Assembly (NCBI GenBank): GCA_945905925.1
Contig: CAMDQN010000041.1
Location: 1 to 48,367, forward strand
From: Singulisphaera sp. GP187
Lineage (GTDB): Bacteria; Planctomycetota; Planctomycetia; Gemmatales; Gemmataceae
Direction of reading: 5' to 3'
Length of the DNA: 48,367 nucleotides
Shown here piece after piece: positions 9,101 to 16,977 of the stretch. The position numbers and the translations under genes are program-made. The notes under the pieces were generated by a model. The model was not told where the DNA came from. It did no database searches and saw only the letters and a program-made list of their open reading frames with translations. Within the stretch, counting starts at the first letter, position 1, and the number at the start of each line of letters is the position of its first letter.

Positions 9101-9237
9101 TGGCACTGGAAGCAGTAATCCGAGAGCACCGGGAACACGTCGCGACTGAAATCGACCGGCACCGGTTCGGCGGCCCGAGTCACCGGAGCAAGCGCGGACA
9201 CCAGCACAAGGCAAGCGATTCGGAGCATTGAAAGCAT
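6145..9237 (-). CDS. DUF1549/DUF1553 planctomycete cytochrome protein with inserted LamG domain (pair A)
   Basis: The product is 1,030 residues from ATG 9237 (an alternative ATG is at 9228). The upstream in-frame extension lacks a leader. A Sec signal (LRIACLVLVSALAPV) is followed by a planctomycete cytochrome C-type module with C42-FQ-C45-H46 and a possible Met ligand in DVVMPPP. DUF1549 spans about 125-335 and contains a second motif, C327-SR-C330-HDHKFDP. A charged helix (about 375-405, likely coiled coil) leads into a laminin-G/concanavalin-like domain (about 425-625), a fold that usually binds or displays glycans. DUF1553 covers about 712-985 (NRAWQLMLGRGLVETADNFG). It is the longest of the four paralogs because of the LamG insert. 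The protein is probably a periplasmic or surface c-type haem protein acting with the DUF1501 partner downstream; its substrate is unknown. Confidence 0.92.
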   Translation of the reverse strand: MLSMLRIACLVLVSALAPVTRAAEPVPVDFSRDVFPVLSDYCFQCHGPDANTRKAKLRFDDKKSPFERGVIVPGKPKESAFVDRITSADPDVVMPPPSLKRKLSAQQIDALNRWVEQGAKWTSHWAFEPIAKPAVPIDLKNQEWVKNPVDAFVLSRLEREKLSPAPLADKERLIRRVTFDLTGLPPTVAETDAFVKDSAPNAYEKVVDRLLASPRYGERMASEWLDLARFADTHGYQMDRARPVWPYRDWVISAYNRNLPFNDFATWQIAGDLLPNATKEQRLATAFNRLHMQNEEGGIVEEEFRVAYVNDRTTTFGTAFLGLTFECSRCHDHKFDPITQKDYYSLFAFFQNIDESGQTSYFTAATPVPALLLTTDTQDAKLAELRTALKTKQTALAKSREDAKAEFAKWNRPAKLDATGLVGSYSFDEIKAGKVENGANPKTPGSAVEGPKLVPGKLGQAAELTGENGFTFPGVGHFTRDDPFTLSLWIKAPALTPRAVLVHHSRAPIDAGSRGYELLLENGKVAFGLHHMWPGNSLKVRSKTAIPANAWGHITATYDGSSTAAGVRLYLAGKQLEVDVIRDKLTKDITYGGEPNLAVGHRFRDNGFKGGLVDEFRVYNRALTVAEIVDTPNDDALFDYFASAIHEPSITAAQELRAARKAFTAFVEPISEIMVMDEMPTPKPAHVLKRGAYDTPGDKVTPDTPKVLPPFPKDTPRNRLGLAKWLTDSENPLLARVTVNRAWQLMLGRGLVETADNFGTQGARPTHPELLDWLAREFVRTGWDQKRLLKTIAMSATYCQSSKSSPDLRARDPHNELLASGPAKRLTAEMLRDQALASSGLLVEKLGGPSVKPYQPAGLWEEIAMGRPRYDQGKGDDLYRRSLYTFWKRTVPPPSLTTFDAADRSVCSVKRQSTSTPLQALVLLNDIQFVEASRFIGQRMLKEGGATVEDRVSWAFRVVTGRTPSDKERAVLVKMFAEQKALFEKDPAAAKKLLAVGEKPADATLPVVNLAAATVLANVLFSHDEAVMRR

Positions 9238-9387
9238 CTCGACGGGCACGCACGGTCGCGCCACATTATCGTACGGTGATCGACGACGATGTCGTCCCAC
9301 GGTGGCGCGAGTTGTGACTTCTCGGATTTATTCAGGAGTTACGCAGTTGGCTGAAGTTCCTCTCGAACACGTGGTTGGGCAGCAAGC
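9238..9387. other. Gap between the pair A DUF1549 gene and the dehydrogenase gene
   Basis: This 150-bp gap separates the start of the minus-strand DUF1549 gene from the stop of the minus-strand dehydrogenase gene. Around 9328-9350 the text TTATTCAGGAGTTACGCAGT resembles DNA seen next to some insertion-sequence ends, but no partner repeat or transposase is present. The promoter of pair A should lie here; no convincing hexamers were fixed. Confidence 0.3.
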
Positions 9388-10392
9388 TCAATACCACTTC
9401 TCCTTGTCCACGACGTTGCACAACGGCTCGCCGCGCACGAAGCGTCTAACGTTGTCGAGGAGCGCTTCGAGGTGGCGACCGGCGATGCAGGGCGAGTAGC
9501 CGGCCACGTGCGGGGTGAGGATGACGCGCCCCGGCATTCTCCACAGCGCGTGATCGGGCGGCAGCGGTTCGGTCTCGAAGACGTCGAGTGCAGCGCCCGC
9601 GATCTCGCCCCCCTCCAGCGCCGCGACGAGGTCGTCCAGCACGACGATTGCCCCGCGGCCGATGTTGATCAGGTACGCGTCGCGCTTCATCTGCCGGAAT
9701 TGTAGCCGATGAAACATCGCCGCCGATTGCGGCGTGTGCGGCGCCGCGATCACGACGAAGTCGCTCTGCCCCAACAGTTGCGGCAACTCCTCCACCGGCC
9801 AGAGTGCCGCGACCTCCGGGGGTGGGTCCATCGGCCGCGGGTCAACGGCGATGACACGCATCCCGAACGCGGCGGCACGCCGCGCGACCTCGCGGCCGAT
9901 CGCGCCAAGACCGACGATACCCAGCGTCATGTCGGCGAGGTGGCGGTGAGCGCGGTCCATGTCGCTAACGAGAGCCGGCCCCGATGCGAAGTTGACACGC
10001 GCGGCCTCCCCGCCGACCGGAGCCCACCGGCCGGCCGCCGCTTGCAGGACGTAGACGTGCAAATTGCGGGCGAAGCAGATGACGTAGCCCATCACTTGGT
10101 CGGCGATGACATCGGAGAACAGACCGCGCATGTTGGTTAGCACGCACGCGTGGGAAACGAGTTCGGGGAACAGGTAGTGCTCGAGGCTGGCCGTCGGCGC
10201 CTGCACCCAGCGCAGCCTCGACGCAACCGCGAGCAACCGCGGGGTGATCTTGCCGAAGAACGCGTCGGCATCGGGCATGTGGTGGAGGGCATGAGCTTCG
10301 TCGTCGGCGTTCACCACGGCCATCGGGCCGGCGATGGCCGTGATTTGGCCGAGGCGTTCAGGTTCGACGGGCGGGTGAATGACGAGTTTCAT
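9388..10392 (-). CDS. D-2-hydroxyacid dehydrogenase, NAD(P)-dependent
   Basis: The product is 334 residues, the usual length for the D-isomer-specific 2-hydroxyacid dehydrogenase family, with no signal peptide, so it is cytoplasmic. The nucleotide-binding Rossmann motif is G161-LGAIG166, with D184 at the end of the second strand favouring NAD. The catalytic triad positions are visible: R246 in NIGRGAIV, E275 in DVFETEPLP and H295 in LTPHVAG. The N-terminal half (about 1-95) and the extreme C-terminus form the substrate-binding domain. Members reduce 2-keto acids or oxidise D-2-hydroxyacids (glyoxylate/hydroxypyruvate, glycerate, phosphoglycerate types); specificity cannot be read here. It lacks the ACT domain of full-length SerA. 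It is the only clearly cytoplasmic redox enzyme in the window and is divergent from pair B, so it could process an imported sugar-acid product (inference). Confidence 0.9.
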   Translation of the reverse strand: MKLVIHPPVEPERLGQITAIAGPMAVVNADDEAHALHHMPDADAFFGKITPRLLAVASRLRWVQAPTASLEHYLFPELVSHACVLTNMRGLFSDVIADQVMGYVICFARNLHVYVLQAAAGRWAPVGGEAARVNFASGPALVSDMDRAHRHLADMTLGIVGLGAIGREVARRAAAFGMRVIAVDPRPMDPPPEVAALWPVEELPQLLGQSDFVVIAAPHTPQSAAMFHRLQFRQMKRDAYLINIGRGAIVVLDDLVAALEGGEIAGAALDVFETEPLPPDHALWRMPGRVILTPHVAGYSPCIAGRHLEALLDNVRRFVRGEPLCNVVDKEKWY

Positions 10393-10519
10393 CAGTTGGT
10401 CCGATGTGGTACATCAGCGCGTAACGGTACGGGACAGATAACTGTACAAGTTCATTCGGCGAGTCCCTACTTGCTCAATTACTCCGGCGCACCCAAATCG
10501 CGTATCGCGAAGTGATCTG

Positions 10520-10549
10520 TTTACGCGGCGAGTCCGGTTCCGTTACAAT
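10520..10549 (+). promoter_or_regulatory. Candidate sigma70-type promoter for pair B
   Basis: TTTACG (10520-10525) and TACAAT (10544-10549) are separated by 18 bases in the gap between the divergent dehydrogenase and DUF1549 genes. The -10 element is good and the -35 moderate. Transcription would begin near 10556, giving a leader of about 85 bases before ATG 10641. Confidence 0.35.
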
Positions 10550-10640
10550 CGAGCCACTGCCACGACCAGGGACGGACCTGCCCGAAACGTTCACGACGAC
10601 CAAGCGTCGTGTTCTTCCTCGAAACCAGAAGGTGTCGCGC

Positions 10641-12968
10641 ATGCGCGGTTCGATCACGCTCGCGGTGCTGCTGACGCTGAGCGCCAGCCAGGGTCGGGCC
10701 GCGGAGCCTGACGCCGCGGCCGTCGCGTTCTTCGAGAAGCAGGTGCGCCCCCTGTTAGTCGAACACTGCCACGCGTGCCATTCCGTAAAGGCGAAAAAAA
10801 CGCACGGCAGTCTCCTGCTCGACAGCCGCGAAGCGATTCTGAAAGGCGGCGATTCTGGATCCGCGGTCGTGCCCGGAAAGCCCGAGAAAAGCTTGCTGAT
10901 GGCAGCCGTACGCGCGACGAGGGCCGATTTGCAGATGCCGCCGAAGGGGAAACTGTTGCCGGCGCAGATCACCGCCCTCGAAACGTGGATCCGCGATGGA
11001 GCGGTTTACCCCGCCGGTGCGAAGGCTGTGGCGGCAACGGCGCTCGATCCGACCTCGCCCGAGGCGCGGCAGTTTTGGTCGTTCCAACCCCTGCGCAAAC
11101 TTCCCGCTCCGATCGTGCAAAACGCGAAGTGGCCGCAGCGGCCGATCGACTCGTTCCTGCTAGCCGCGATGGAACAGCGGAAACTCACCCCGTCTGCGGG
11201 CGCGGACCGCCGTAGCCTCATCCGTCGCGCGTCGTTTGATCTGACCGGCCTACCGCCGACGCCCGAGGAAGTCGATGCCTTCGTCCGCGACACGAAATCG
11301 GACGCGTACTCTCGCCTCATCGACCGGTTGCTGGCCTCCCCGCACTACGGCGAACGCTGGGCTCGCTACTGGCTCGATCTGGCGCGATACTGCGACGTCC
11401 CAGAAAACTGGCTGAAGCCGCGCGGCCAAGCCTGGCCGTACCGCGACTGGGTGGTGAAGTCGCTGAACAGCGACCTGCCGTATGACCAGTTCGTGATGCG
11501 CCAGTTGGCCGCTGACCTCATGCCGGGCGTTGATCCGAAGGAACGCGCCGCGTTGGGATTCCTGGGCGGCAGTCCAGACTACTGGAAGGAACTGCAACTC
11601 GACGTGGACGTGATCAAGTCCATCGTCGCGGACGAGTGGGAGGAGAAAATCGACGCGGTGAGCAGCACGTTCCTCGGCCTCACGGTTGCCTGCGCGCGAT
11701 GCCACGACCACAAGTTCGATCCGATCAGTAACCGCGACTACTACGCGATGGCGGGCGTGATCGCGGGCGTCCGACTGCTCGACCTTCCGCTCCTTCCCGA
11801 TGCAGAAGCCGCGACCGTGCGGAAAGCGGAGTCCGAAATCCAGACCTTGGAAGAGCAGATCAAGACACTGAAGGCGAAGAAACCCGCCCCGGCTGATGCG
11901 AAGACCCAACTGGATGAACTCGCGGCCCGCATCAAGCGACTCGAAGAGACGCCGGGCTACAAAGCGGTCCCGGTTCGCGGGGTCGCGGACGGGCACGTGT
12001 CGGTAGTGTCGCGCGGTCCGAACAAGACGCGGTTGGAATACGAGGACGGCGTCGGCCACGACATCGCCATGCACACACGCGGCAACGCGAACAAGCCGGG
12101 GCCGGTCGTACCGCGGCGATTCCTCACCGTACTCGCGCGCCCGGAGGCGAAGCCGTTCACACAGGGCAGCGGCCGACTCGAACTCGCCAAAGCCATCGTT
12201 ACCGACGGTGCCCCACTCGCGGCCCGCGTGATCGTGAACCGCGTCTGGAAGCACCACTTCGGCCGGGCGCTGGTTGACACTCCCAGCGACTTCGGCCGGC
12301 AGGGCGATCGGCCCTCGCACCCCGAATTGCTCGACGACCTTGCCGCGCGCTTCGTGGCGAACGGCTGGTCCCTGAAGTGGCTGCACCGCGAGATCATGCT
12401 CTCGTCCGCGTATCAGCAGGCCAGCGCGCCGGACGCCGCGAAGCACGCGGTAGACCCAGACAACCGCTGGCTGTGGCGCATGAACCGGCGCAAGCTCGAA
12501 GTCGAATCCTGGCGCGACGCGATGCTCGCGGTGAACGGCACGCTCCGCCCGGAACTTGGCGGCCCGGCCCTGGAACTGACCGAGGCGAACAACCGACGGC
12601 GCACGCTGTACGGCCTCATCCGCCGGAGAGATCTGACCGACCTCCTGCGCCTGCACGACTTCCCCGACCCGCTGACCCACAGCGCGAACCGGATTCCGAC
12701 CACGACGCCGTTGCAGCAACTCTTCGCGCTCAACGGTCCATTGCTCCGCCAGGAAGCTGCGGCACTTGCGAAGCGGCTCGAAGCGGACGCGCCCGCGGGC
12801 GGAGCGGCTCGCGTTCGCCGGGCCTACGACCTTCTGTTCAACCGCGTACCCACCGAGAAGGAAATCAAACTCGCGATGGCATTCCTCGGCGAGAAGCCGA
12901 ACGCGGACGCCTGGAGCCGGTACGCTCACGTGTTGCTCGGCAGTAACGAGTTCCTGTTTATCGATTGA
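10641..12968 (+). CDS. DUF1549/DUF1553 planctomycete cytochrome protein (pair B)
   Basis: The product is 775 residues from ATG 10641, preceded by AGAAGG; the open frame upstream has no leader. A short Sec signal (ITLAVLLTLSASQGRA) precedes the cytochrome-like module with C43-HA-C46-H47 and the Met-containing LQMPPKG. DUF1549 (about 140-365) carries C351-AR-C354-HDHKFDP. A heptad-rich helix (about 397-435, EIQTLEEQIKTLKAKK) forms the linker, occupying the place where the paralog ending at 6145 has a LamG domain. DUF1553 (about 510-750) has NRVWKHHFGRALVDTPSDFG and the terminal NEFLFID. It is followed after 103 bp by its DUF1501 partner. The two CxxCH motifs suggest covalent haem, which would require cytochrome c maturation outside the cytoplasm; haem loading is not proved by sequence. 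Confidence 0.93.
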   Translation: MRGSITLAVLLTLSASQGRAAEPDAAAVAFFEKQVRPLLVEHCHACHSVKAKKTHGSLLLDSREAILKGGDSGSAVVPGKPEKSLLMAAVRATRADLQMPPKGKLLPAQITALETWIRDGAVYPAGAKAVAATALDPTSPEARQFWSFQPLRKLPAPIVQNAKWPQRPIDSFLLAAMEQRKLTPSAGADRRSLIRRASFDLTGLPPTPEEVDAFVRDTKSDAYSRLIDRLLASPHYGERWARYWLDLARYCDVPENWLKPRGQAWPYRDWVVKSLNSDLPYDQFVMRQLAADLMPGVDPKERAALGFLGGSPDYWKELQLDVDVIKSIVADEWEEKIDAVSSTFLGLTVACARCHDHKFDPISNRDYYAMAGVIAGVRLLDLPLLPDAEAATVRKAESEIQTLEEQIKTLKAKKPAPADAKTQLDELAARIKRLEETPGYKAVPVRGVADGHVSVVSRGPNKTRLEYEDGVGHDIAMHTRGNANKPGPVVPRRFLTVLARPEAKPFTQGSGRLELAKAIVTDGAPLAARVIVNRVWKHHFGRALVDTPSDFGRQGDRPSHPELLDDLAARFVANGWSLKWLHREIMLSSAYQQASAPDAAKHAVDPDNRWLWRMNRRKLEVESWRDAMLAVNGTLRPELGGPALELTEANNRRRTLYGLIRRRDLTDLLRLHDFPDPLTHSANRIPTTTPLQQLFALNGPLLRQEAAALAKRLEADAPAGGAARVRRAYDLLFNRVPTEKEIKLAMAFLGEKPNADAWSRYAHVLLGSNEFLFID

Positions 12969-12984
12969 TTCCAGCGCAGTCCGG

Positions 12985-13044
12985 ACGAGCCGCGACCGCA
13001 AGGGAGCGGTTCAGCTTGGCCGCTCCCTTGCGGTCGCGGCTCGT
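12985..13044. repeat. 25-bp-arm palindrome between the pair B genes
   Basis: Arms 12985-13009 and 13020-13044 are exact reverse complements around a 10-base loop (TTCAGCTTGG). The core is AGCCGCGACCGCAAGGGAGC. It occupies most of the 103-bp gap between the DUF1549/DUF1553 stop and the DUF1501 start. A stem this strong could stabilise or attenuate the upstream mRNA, or be a REP-like dispersed element. I believe similar palindromes recur in Gemmata-type genomes, but that is unverified here. Confidence 0.8.
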
Positions 13045-13071
13045 TGAAAACCTGAATGCGAACGAGAAGTA

Positions 13072-14451
13072 ATGATGAATCTCACCGAACCCCTGGCCTG
13101 CACGCGCCGCGAAATGCTCCAACGGCTCGGCGGCGGGGTTGGCACACTCGGCCTCGCGGCCCTGCTCGCACCGACCGCTGGCGCGGCCCCGGGCGGCGCG
13201 CACTTCAAGCCGAAGGCAAAGCGGGTCATTCACCTGTTCATGAACGGCGGCCCGTTTGGCCCGGACTTCCTCGACCCGAAGCCCGCCATCAACAAGTTCG
13301 CGGGCCAGCGGCCGAAGGAGGTCGATCTCCGCACTGAGCGCCCGACCGCGGGCCTGCTCAACGTGCCGTTCAAGTTCAAGCAGTACGGGCAGAGCGGCCT
13401 GGAGATGAGCGAACTGCTTCCGCACCTGTCGGCCCACGCGGACGACCTGTGCGTGCTGCGCGCGGTCCACGGCGACAACCCGAACCACGGCCCGGCCCTG
13501 TTCATGATGAACAGCGGTGTTCTCACGCCGAACCGACCCAGCCTCGGCGCGTGGCTCACTTACGGGCTAGGCACGGAGAACGCCGACCTGCCGGGCTTCG
13601 TGGTGCTGTGCCCCGGTCGGCCCGTGCGGTTCGCCGAACTCTGGGCGAGCGCGTTTCTCCCGTCCGAGTTCCAGGGCACGTACATCAACCACACGAACCT
13701 CGATCCGCGCGCGATGGTGCCTCACCTGCACAACCCCACCACGACCGCCACGGCCCAGCGCAAGCAACTCGACCTGTTGGGCGAACTGAACCGCGACCAC
13801 GCGGACCAGCGCGGCGGCGACCCGGCGCTGGAGGCCCGCATCTCCACGATGGAGACCGCGTTCCGGATGCAAACCGCGGCGTCCGACGCATTCGACCTGA
13901 ACCGCGAGCCGGTGCGGGTGCGGGACATGTACGGGCGCAGTCACTTCGGGAACGCGTGCCTGCTGGCCCGGCGGTTGGCCGAGCGCGGGGTTCGCGTCAC
14001 GCAGATCTACTACGGCAACGGCCAGCCGTGGGACACGCACGGCAAGCACAACGAGATCATGCGGACGCTGGCAGCGGACATGGACCGCGCCGCGGCGGCG
14101 CTGCTCACGGACCTGAAGGCCCGCGGGCTGCTCGACGACACGCTTGTGATGTGGGGCGGCGAGTTCGGGCGCACGCCGACCACCGAGGGCGGCGACGGGC
14201 GCGACCACAACCACCACGGTTTCACGATGTGGATGGCGGGCGGCGGTGCAAAGGGCGGCACGGCCTACGGCGCCACCGACGACTTCGGCTTCAAGGCCGT
14301 GCAAGACAAGGTTCACGTCCACGACCTGCACGCGACCGTGTTGCACCTGATGGGCTTCGACCACGAGAAGCTCACCTACCGGCACGCCGGAAGAGACTTC
14401 CGCCTCACCGACGTGTCCGGGAGAGTCGTGAAGGAGATCGTCCGGAGTTGA
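13072..14451 (+). CDS. DUF1501 protein, Tat-exported (pair B)
   Basis: The product is 459 residues; start ATG 13072, with a second in-frame ATG at 13075. The leader TRREMLQRLGGGVGTLG is a twin-arginine signal with cleavage near AGAA. Family landmarks are NPNHGPA, WDTHGKH, WGGEFGRTPTTEGGDGRDHNHHG and FTMWMAGGG. The first motif is unusual: GGPFGPDFLDPKP replaces the GGPSHLDTFDPKP seen in the pair C paralog. The Ser and His are lost while both Asp positions remain, so the metal site may be intact but its surroundings changed. The C-terminus HEKLTYRHAGRDFRLTDVSG is canonical. It is co-directional with the DUF1549/DUF1553 gene upstream and convergent with the amidohydrolase gene, only 15 bp away. 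Confidence 0.92.
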   Translation: MMNLTEPLACTRREMLQRLGGGVGTLGLAALLAPTAGAAPGGAHFKPKAKRVIHLFMNGGPFGPDFLDPKPAINKFAGQRPKEVDLRTERPTAGLLNVPFKFKQYGQSGLEMSELLPHLSAHADDLCVLRAVHGDNPNHGPALFMMNSGVLTPNRPSLGAWLTYGLGTENADLPGFVVLCPGRPVRFAELWASAFLPSEFQGTYINHTNLDPRAMVPHLHNPTTTATAQRKQLDLLGELNRDHADQRGGDPALEARISTMETAFRMQTAASDAFDLNREPVRVRDMYGRSHFGNACLLARRLAERGVRVTQIYYGNGQPWDTHGKHNEIMRTLAADMDRAAAALLTDLKARGLLDDTLVMWGGEFGRTPTTEGGDGRDHNHHGFTMWMAGGGAKGGTAYGATDDFGFKAVQDKVHVHDLHATVLHLMGFDHEKLTYRHAGRDFRLTDVSGRVVKEIVRS

Positions 14452-14466
14452 CGACAAACCGGCGCA

Positions 14467-15306
14467 TCACTTCTTCTTCGCGAAGAAGAACTCCTCGGCC
14501 GTCTTGCGCATCAGTGAGTCCCGCTCGTCGGCGGTCAGGAAGTCGAGTTGCTTCACGACGAAATCCACGCTGTCCTGGTAGGTGTGACCCGTGCCGACCT
14601 GGAACGGGCAGTCGGTTTCCCACATACACCGTTTGGCGCCGAACGCTTTGACTACCGACTTCGCGAGCGGTACCAAATCGGCATACGGCGGCTTCTTCTT
14701 TCCGAACGCGTAGAACGCCCCGACCTTTACCATCACCCGCTTGTGCTTCGCCATCGCGCACAACGCGTCCACGTCCTTCTCGCGGATCGTGCCGTCACCA
14801 CCAATGCGGCACAAGTGGTCAATGATAACCGGTGTGTCCGGGTACTTCGTACACATGCGGTCCAGCTCGGGGAGATCGGCCGGGTTGATGAGGCAACTCA
14901 TCGCCTGATTCGCCTTCGCTCCCTCGACGAACATCTCCGCATACCCTTCCGGTTCCAGCCACTTCTCGGCCTTCACCAGCCTCGGATGAATGCGGAACGC
15001 GCGAACGCCCTTCGGGGCGAGTTCGCGCATCCGCTTGACCGGTTCGGCCGCCGGGTCGATGACGGCGGTGCCGACGAACACCTCGGGGTAGAGCTTAATC
15101 GCGTCCAGCATGTACGAGTTGTCGAACCCGTAGAAGCTCATCTGGATAAGGTTGACGCGGGTGACACCAGCCGGCTTGGAGTACTTGAACAACTCCTGCG
15201 GCGTGAACGACGGTGGCTTCATGTCGTCCTTTTTGAAGCCAGCCACGAGCGGGTAGTGGGCGGTGTCCGGTGTCCAGACGTGAACGTGTGCGTCAATGTA
15301 GTTCAT
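14467..15306 (-). CDS. Amidohydrolase family 2 (TIM-barrel metal-dependent hydrolase)
   Basis: The product is 279 residues from ATG 15306, with GGAG 11 bases upstream; the longer open frame adds 12 residues of no clear value. The N-terminal DAHVHVW places the metal-binding HxH at residues 7 and 9 on strand 1. Later landmarks are PVIIDHLCRIGG (His on strand 6) and WETDCPF (Asp on strand 8), matching amidohydrolase-2/decarboxylase-like lactonases. No signal peptide is seen, so it is cytoplasmic. The family includes sugar lactonases, 2-pyrone-4,6-dicarboxylate hydrolase and decarboxylases, so a lactone hydrolase in sugar-acid breakdown is plausible but unproven. It follows the glycosidase-like gene (start 16742) on the same strand after a 65-bp gap and may share its transcript. 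Confidence 0.85.
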   Translation of the reverse strand: MNYIDAHVHVWTPDTAHYPLVAGFKKDDMKPPSFTPQELFKYSKPAGVTRVNLIQMSFYGFDNSYMLDAIKLYPEVFVGTAVIDPAAEPVKRMRELAPKGVRAFRIHPRLVKAEKWLEPEGYAEMFVEGAKANQAMSCLINPADLPELDRMCTKYPDTPVIIDHLCRIGGDGTIREKDVDALCAMAKHKRVMVKVGAFYAFGKKKPPYADLVPLAKSVVKAFGAKRCMWETDCPFQVGTGHTYQDSVDFVVKQLDFLTADERDSLMRKTAEEFFFAKKK

Positions 15307-15371
15307 CGGAATCTGATCTCCGTTTCTCTGGGCGGCTCCCAAGAAGACTCGTCGCCGCGGCCGTCACGCGA

Positions 15372-16742
15372 TCACTTCTGAAACTGCAGGGCGAACAGAT
15401 CCGCCTCCTGCATCACGAACCGGAGGCGGACGGTCTGCCCCGCGAGTTCCCCAATGCCCTTCCCCTTCGTCCAACTCACCTTCTGCTCGACCGCATCACC
15501 CACGAAGTTGCGGCAGTCGGCCAGCGCGAAGCCGGGAACCGCCTTCCCTTCCGCGTCCTGAAGCTCGACGCGCAGGCTCCCGCCGGCGCTGGTCGCGAAG
15601 TTGACGACCAGTTCCTTGCCGGCGAACTTCAGCGGGCGCGTCAGCATCTCGCCGACGTCCGCCCCAGCGTGGCTCGACGCGAAGCCATCTGTGCGGAGCG
15701 TGAACCGGCGGAACGGCGTGGTGTAGATCGACATCTCGTTCGGACCGGTCGGGACGACGTTCAGCGCCGCGTAGTTCGACCGATTGCCCCAGCGCGCCGG
15801 GTCGAGGCCCGGGCGGATGAACGCTTCGCGAAAGGTGCGGTCGAACGGAGCGGCGCCGCGGGCGGTCATGAACAGGACGTCGGTACTCTCGCCGCGCTCC
15901 GGGTGGAACCGCGTCGGCAGGGCGACGTAGATGTGCGGGGCGCGGAAATACGGGTGCGTGAGAGTCGTGTACAGGTGCTCGCCGGGGAAGTTCGGCTTCA
16001 TCGGCACCGGCTCGGACCACTTCACGTAATCCGGCGAGGTCGTGCGGCAGACGGACCGCAGTTTCTTGTCGAGGAAGTGGCGGAAGTAGCAAACGTAACA
16101 CCCCTCGCTCTCGGACCAGAACGAGACGTTCTGCGAGTCGAAGGCGTACTCCTTCGTGTAGGTGATGACCGGTTCGGACCGCAGTTTCTTCCAGTGGACG
16201 CCGTCCGCGGAGGTGAACGCGACCAACCCCGACTTCACCGTACCGGCCAGCGCCTTGAACCGCTCCTCCTTCACGACCCCCGGTTTGGCGTCGAGTACCG
16301 GGCAGAAGTTGTGGCAGAACGGCGATTCGTGCAGGATGACGTTGTTCTCTTTGCTGCCGTCAATCTCGTGCAACCCGAGTTTGGGCTTCGTCCATCTGAT
16401 CCCGTCGCGGCTCTCGCAGTACCGGGTGACTTCCGGTTCGTCTCCGTCACGCTTCGCGCCGCGGCCGTCGCGTGTGTAGAGCCGGAACAGGTCGCCGTCC
16501 TTGATCACCGTGCCGTACTCCATGTTGTCGGCCGGTTCGCTCATGACCGGTGCGAGGCGCGGTTCGTGCAGTTTGAGTTGCGTCCCCTTCTCCTGCTCGA
16601 TCAGAAATCGGTCGATGAACAACTCGCGCCGCGAGCCGATGTCGCGGACCGCGACAGGCCCGTCGGCCGCGGCCCGGCCAGTCGCAGCCAGCGCGGCACC
16701 GGCGGCGAGCGTGGTCGAGAGGAAGCGACGGCGCGTGGGCAC
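15372..16742 (-). CDS. Tat-exported glycosidase-like five-bladed propeller protein
   Basis: The product is 456 residues. The leader PTRRRFLSTTLAAGAALAA is a textbook twin-arginine signal, cleaved near GRAAADG. The mature protein begins with RRELFIDRFLIEQ and repeated blade-like segments (YGTVIKDGDLFRLYTRDG, SRDGIRWTKPKLGL, SADGVHWKKL, TSPDYVKWSEP). These SxDGxxW turns are typical of planctomycete proteins related to GH32/GH43-like propellers. The last roughly 110 residues look like a beta-sandwich (LKFAGKELVVNFATSAGGSL). Catalytic acids cannot be assigned with confidence, so activity on glycans is inferred from fold resemblance only. It precedes the amidohydrolase on the same strand. Confidence 0.75.
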   Translation of the reverse strand: MPTRRRFLSTTLAAGAALAATGRAAADGPVAVRDIGSRRELFIDRFLIEQEKGTQLKLHEPRLAPVMSEPADNMEYGTVIKDGDLFRLYTRDGRGAKRDGDEPEVTRYCESRDGIRWTKPKLGLHEIDGSKENNVILHESPFCHNFCPVLDAKPGVVKEERFKALAGTVKSGLVAFTSADGVHWKKLRSEPVITYTKEYAFDSQNVSFWSESEGCYVCYFRHFLDKKLRSVCRTTSPDYVKWSEPVPMKPNFPGEHLYTTLTHPYFRAPHIYVALPTRFHPERGESTDVLFMTARGAAPFDRTFREAFIRPGLDPARWGNRSNYAALNVVPTGPNEMSIYTTPFRRFTLRTDGFASSHAGADVGEMLTRPLKFAGKELVVNFATSAGGSLRVELQDAEGKAVPGFALADCRNFVGDAVEQKVSWTKGKGIGELAGQTVRLRFVMQEADLFALQFQK

Positions 16743-16867
16743 GGGGAGTCTCCGGGCTGGGGTGAGCGGGTTCGATCCCGGTCGAGGCTCGGGTTACCGT
16801 CCGACGGTAGCCGTGTCTTCCAGGCAAGTCAAACGCCAATCGCCCTGGGCCGTTGGGGAGAATCGTT

Positions 16868-16914
16868 GCAACTTCCTCTTCGGAGGAGTAACCTCGGCTG
16901 CGGGAGTTGCAGCC
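16868..16914 (+). promoter_or_regulatory. Possible structured leader with alternative stems
   Basis: A UUCG-capped stem (16874-16887, TCCTC/GAGGA) can nest inside a TGCAACT/AGTTGCA stem (16867-16873 with 16905-16911). GGCTGC (16896-16901) can instead pair with GCAGCC (16909-16914). The last two pairings exclude each other, as in attenuator-type leaders. The segment lies 64-110 bases before the PQQ-propeller start. Evidence is base complementarity only. Confidence 0.25.
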
Positions 16915-16977
16915 CCTCCCCCGCTGTGATTCTAAGAAAGTTCGGGTCACTCCTTCGGCCGCGCGGAGACGGATTTC

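Noticed and set aside
9325-9360. TTATTCAGGAGTTACGCAGT-like stretch reminiscent of insertion-sequence flanks
   Set aside because: No inverted partner, target duplication or transposase fragment nearby.
11250-13001. Long open frame on the minus strand opposite the pair B DUF1549/DUF1553 gene (583 codons)
   Set aside because: High G+C codon bias leaves the opposite strand open; the translation is Arg/Val-rich without family motifs, and the plus-strand gene is clear.
16770-16785. GGGTTCGATCCCGGTC resembles a tRNA T-arm
   Set aside because: No acceptor, D or anticodon stems can be built around it.
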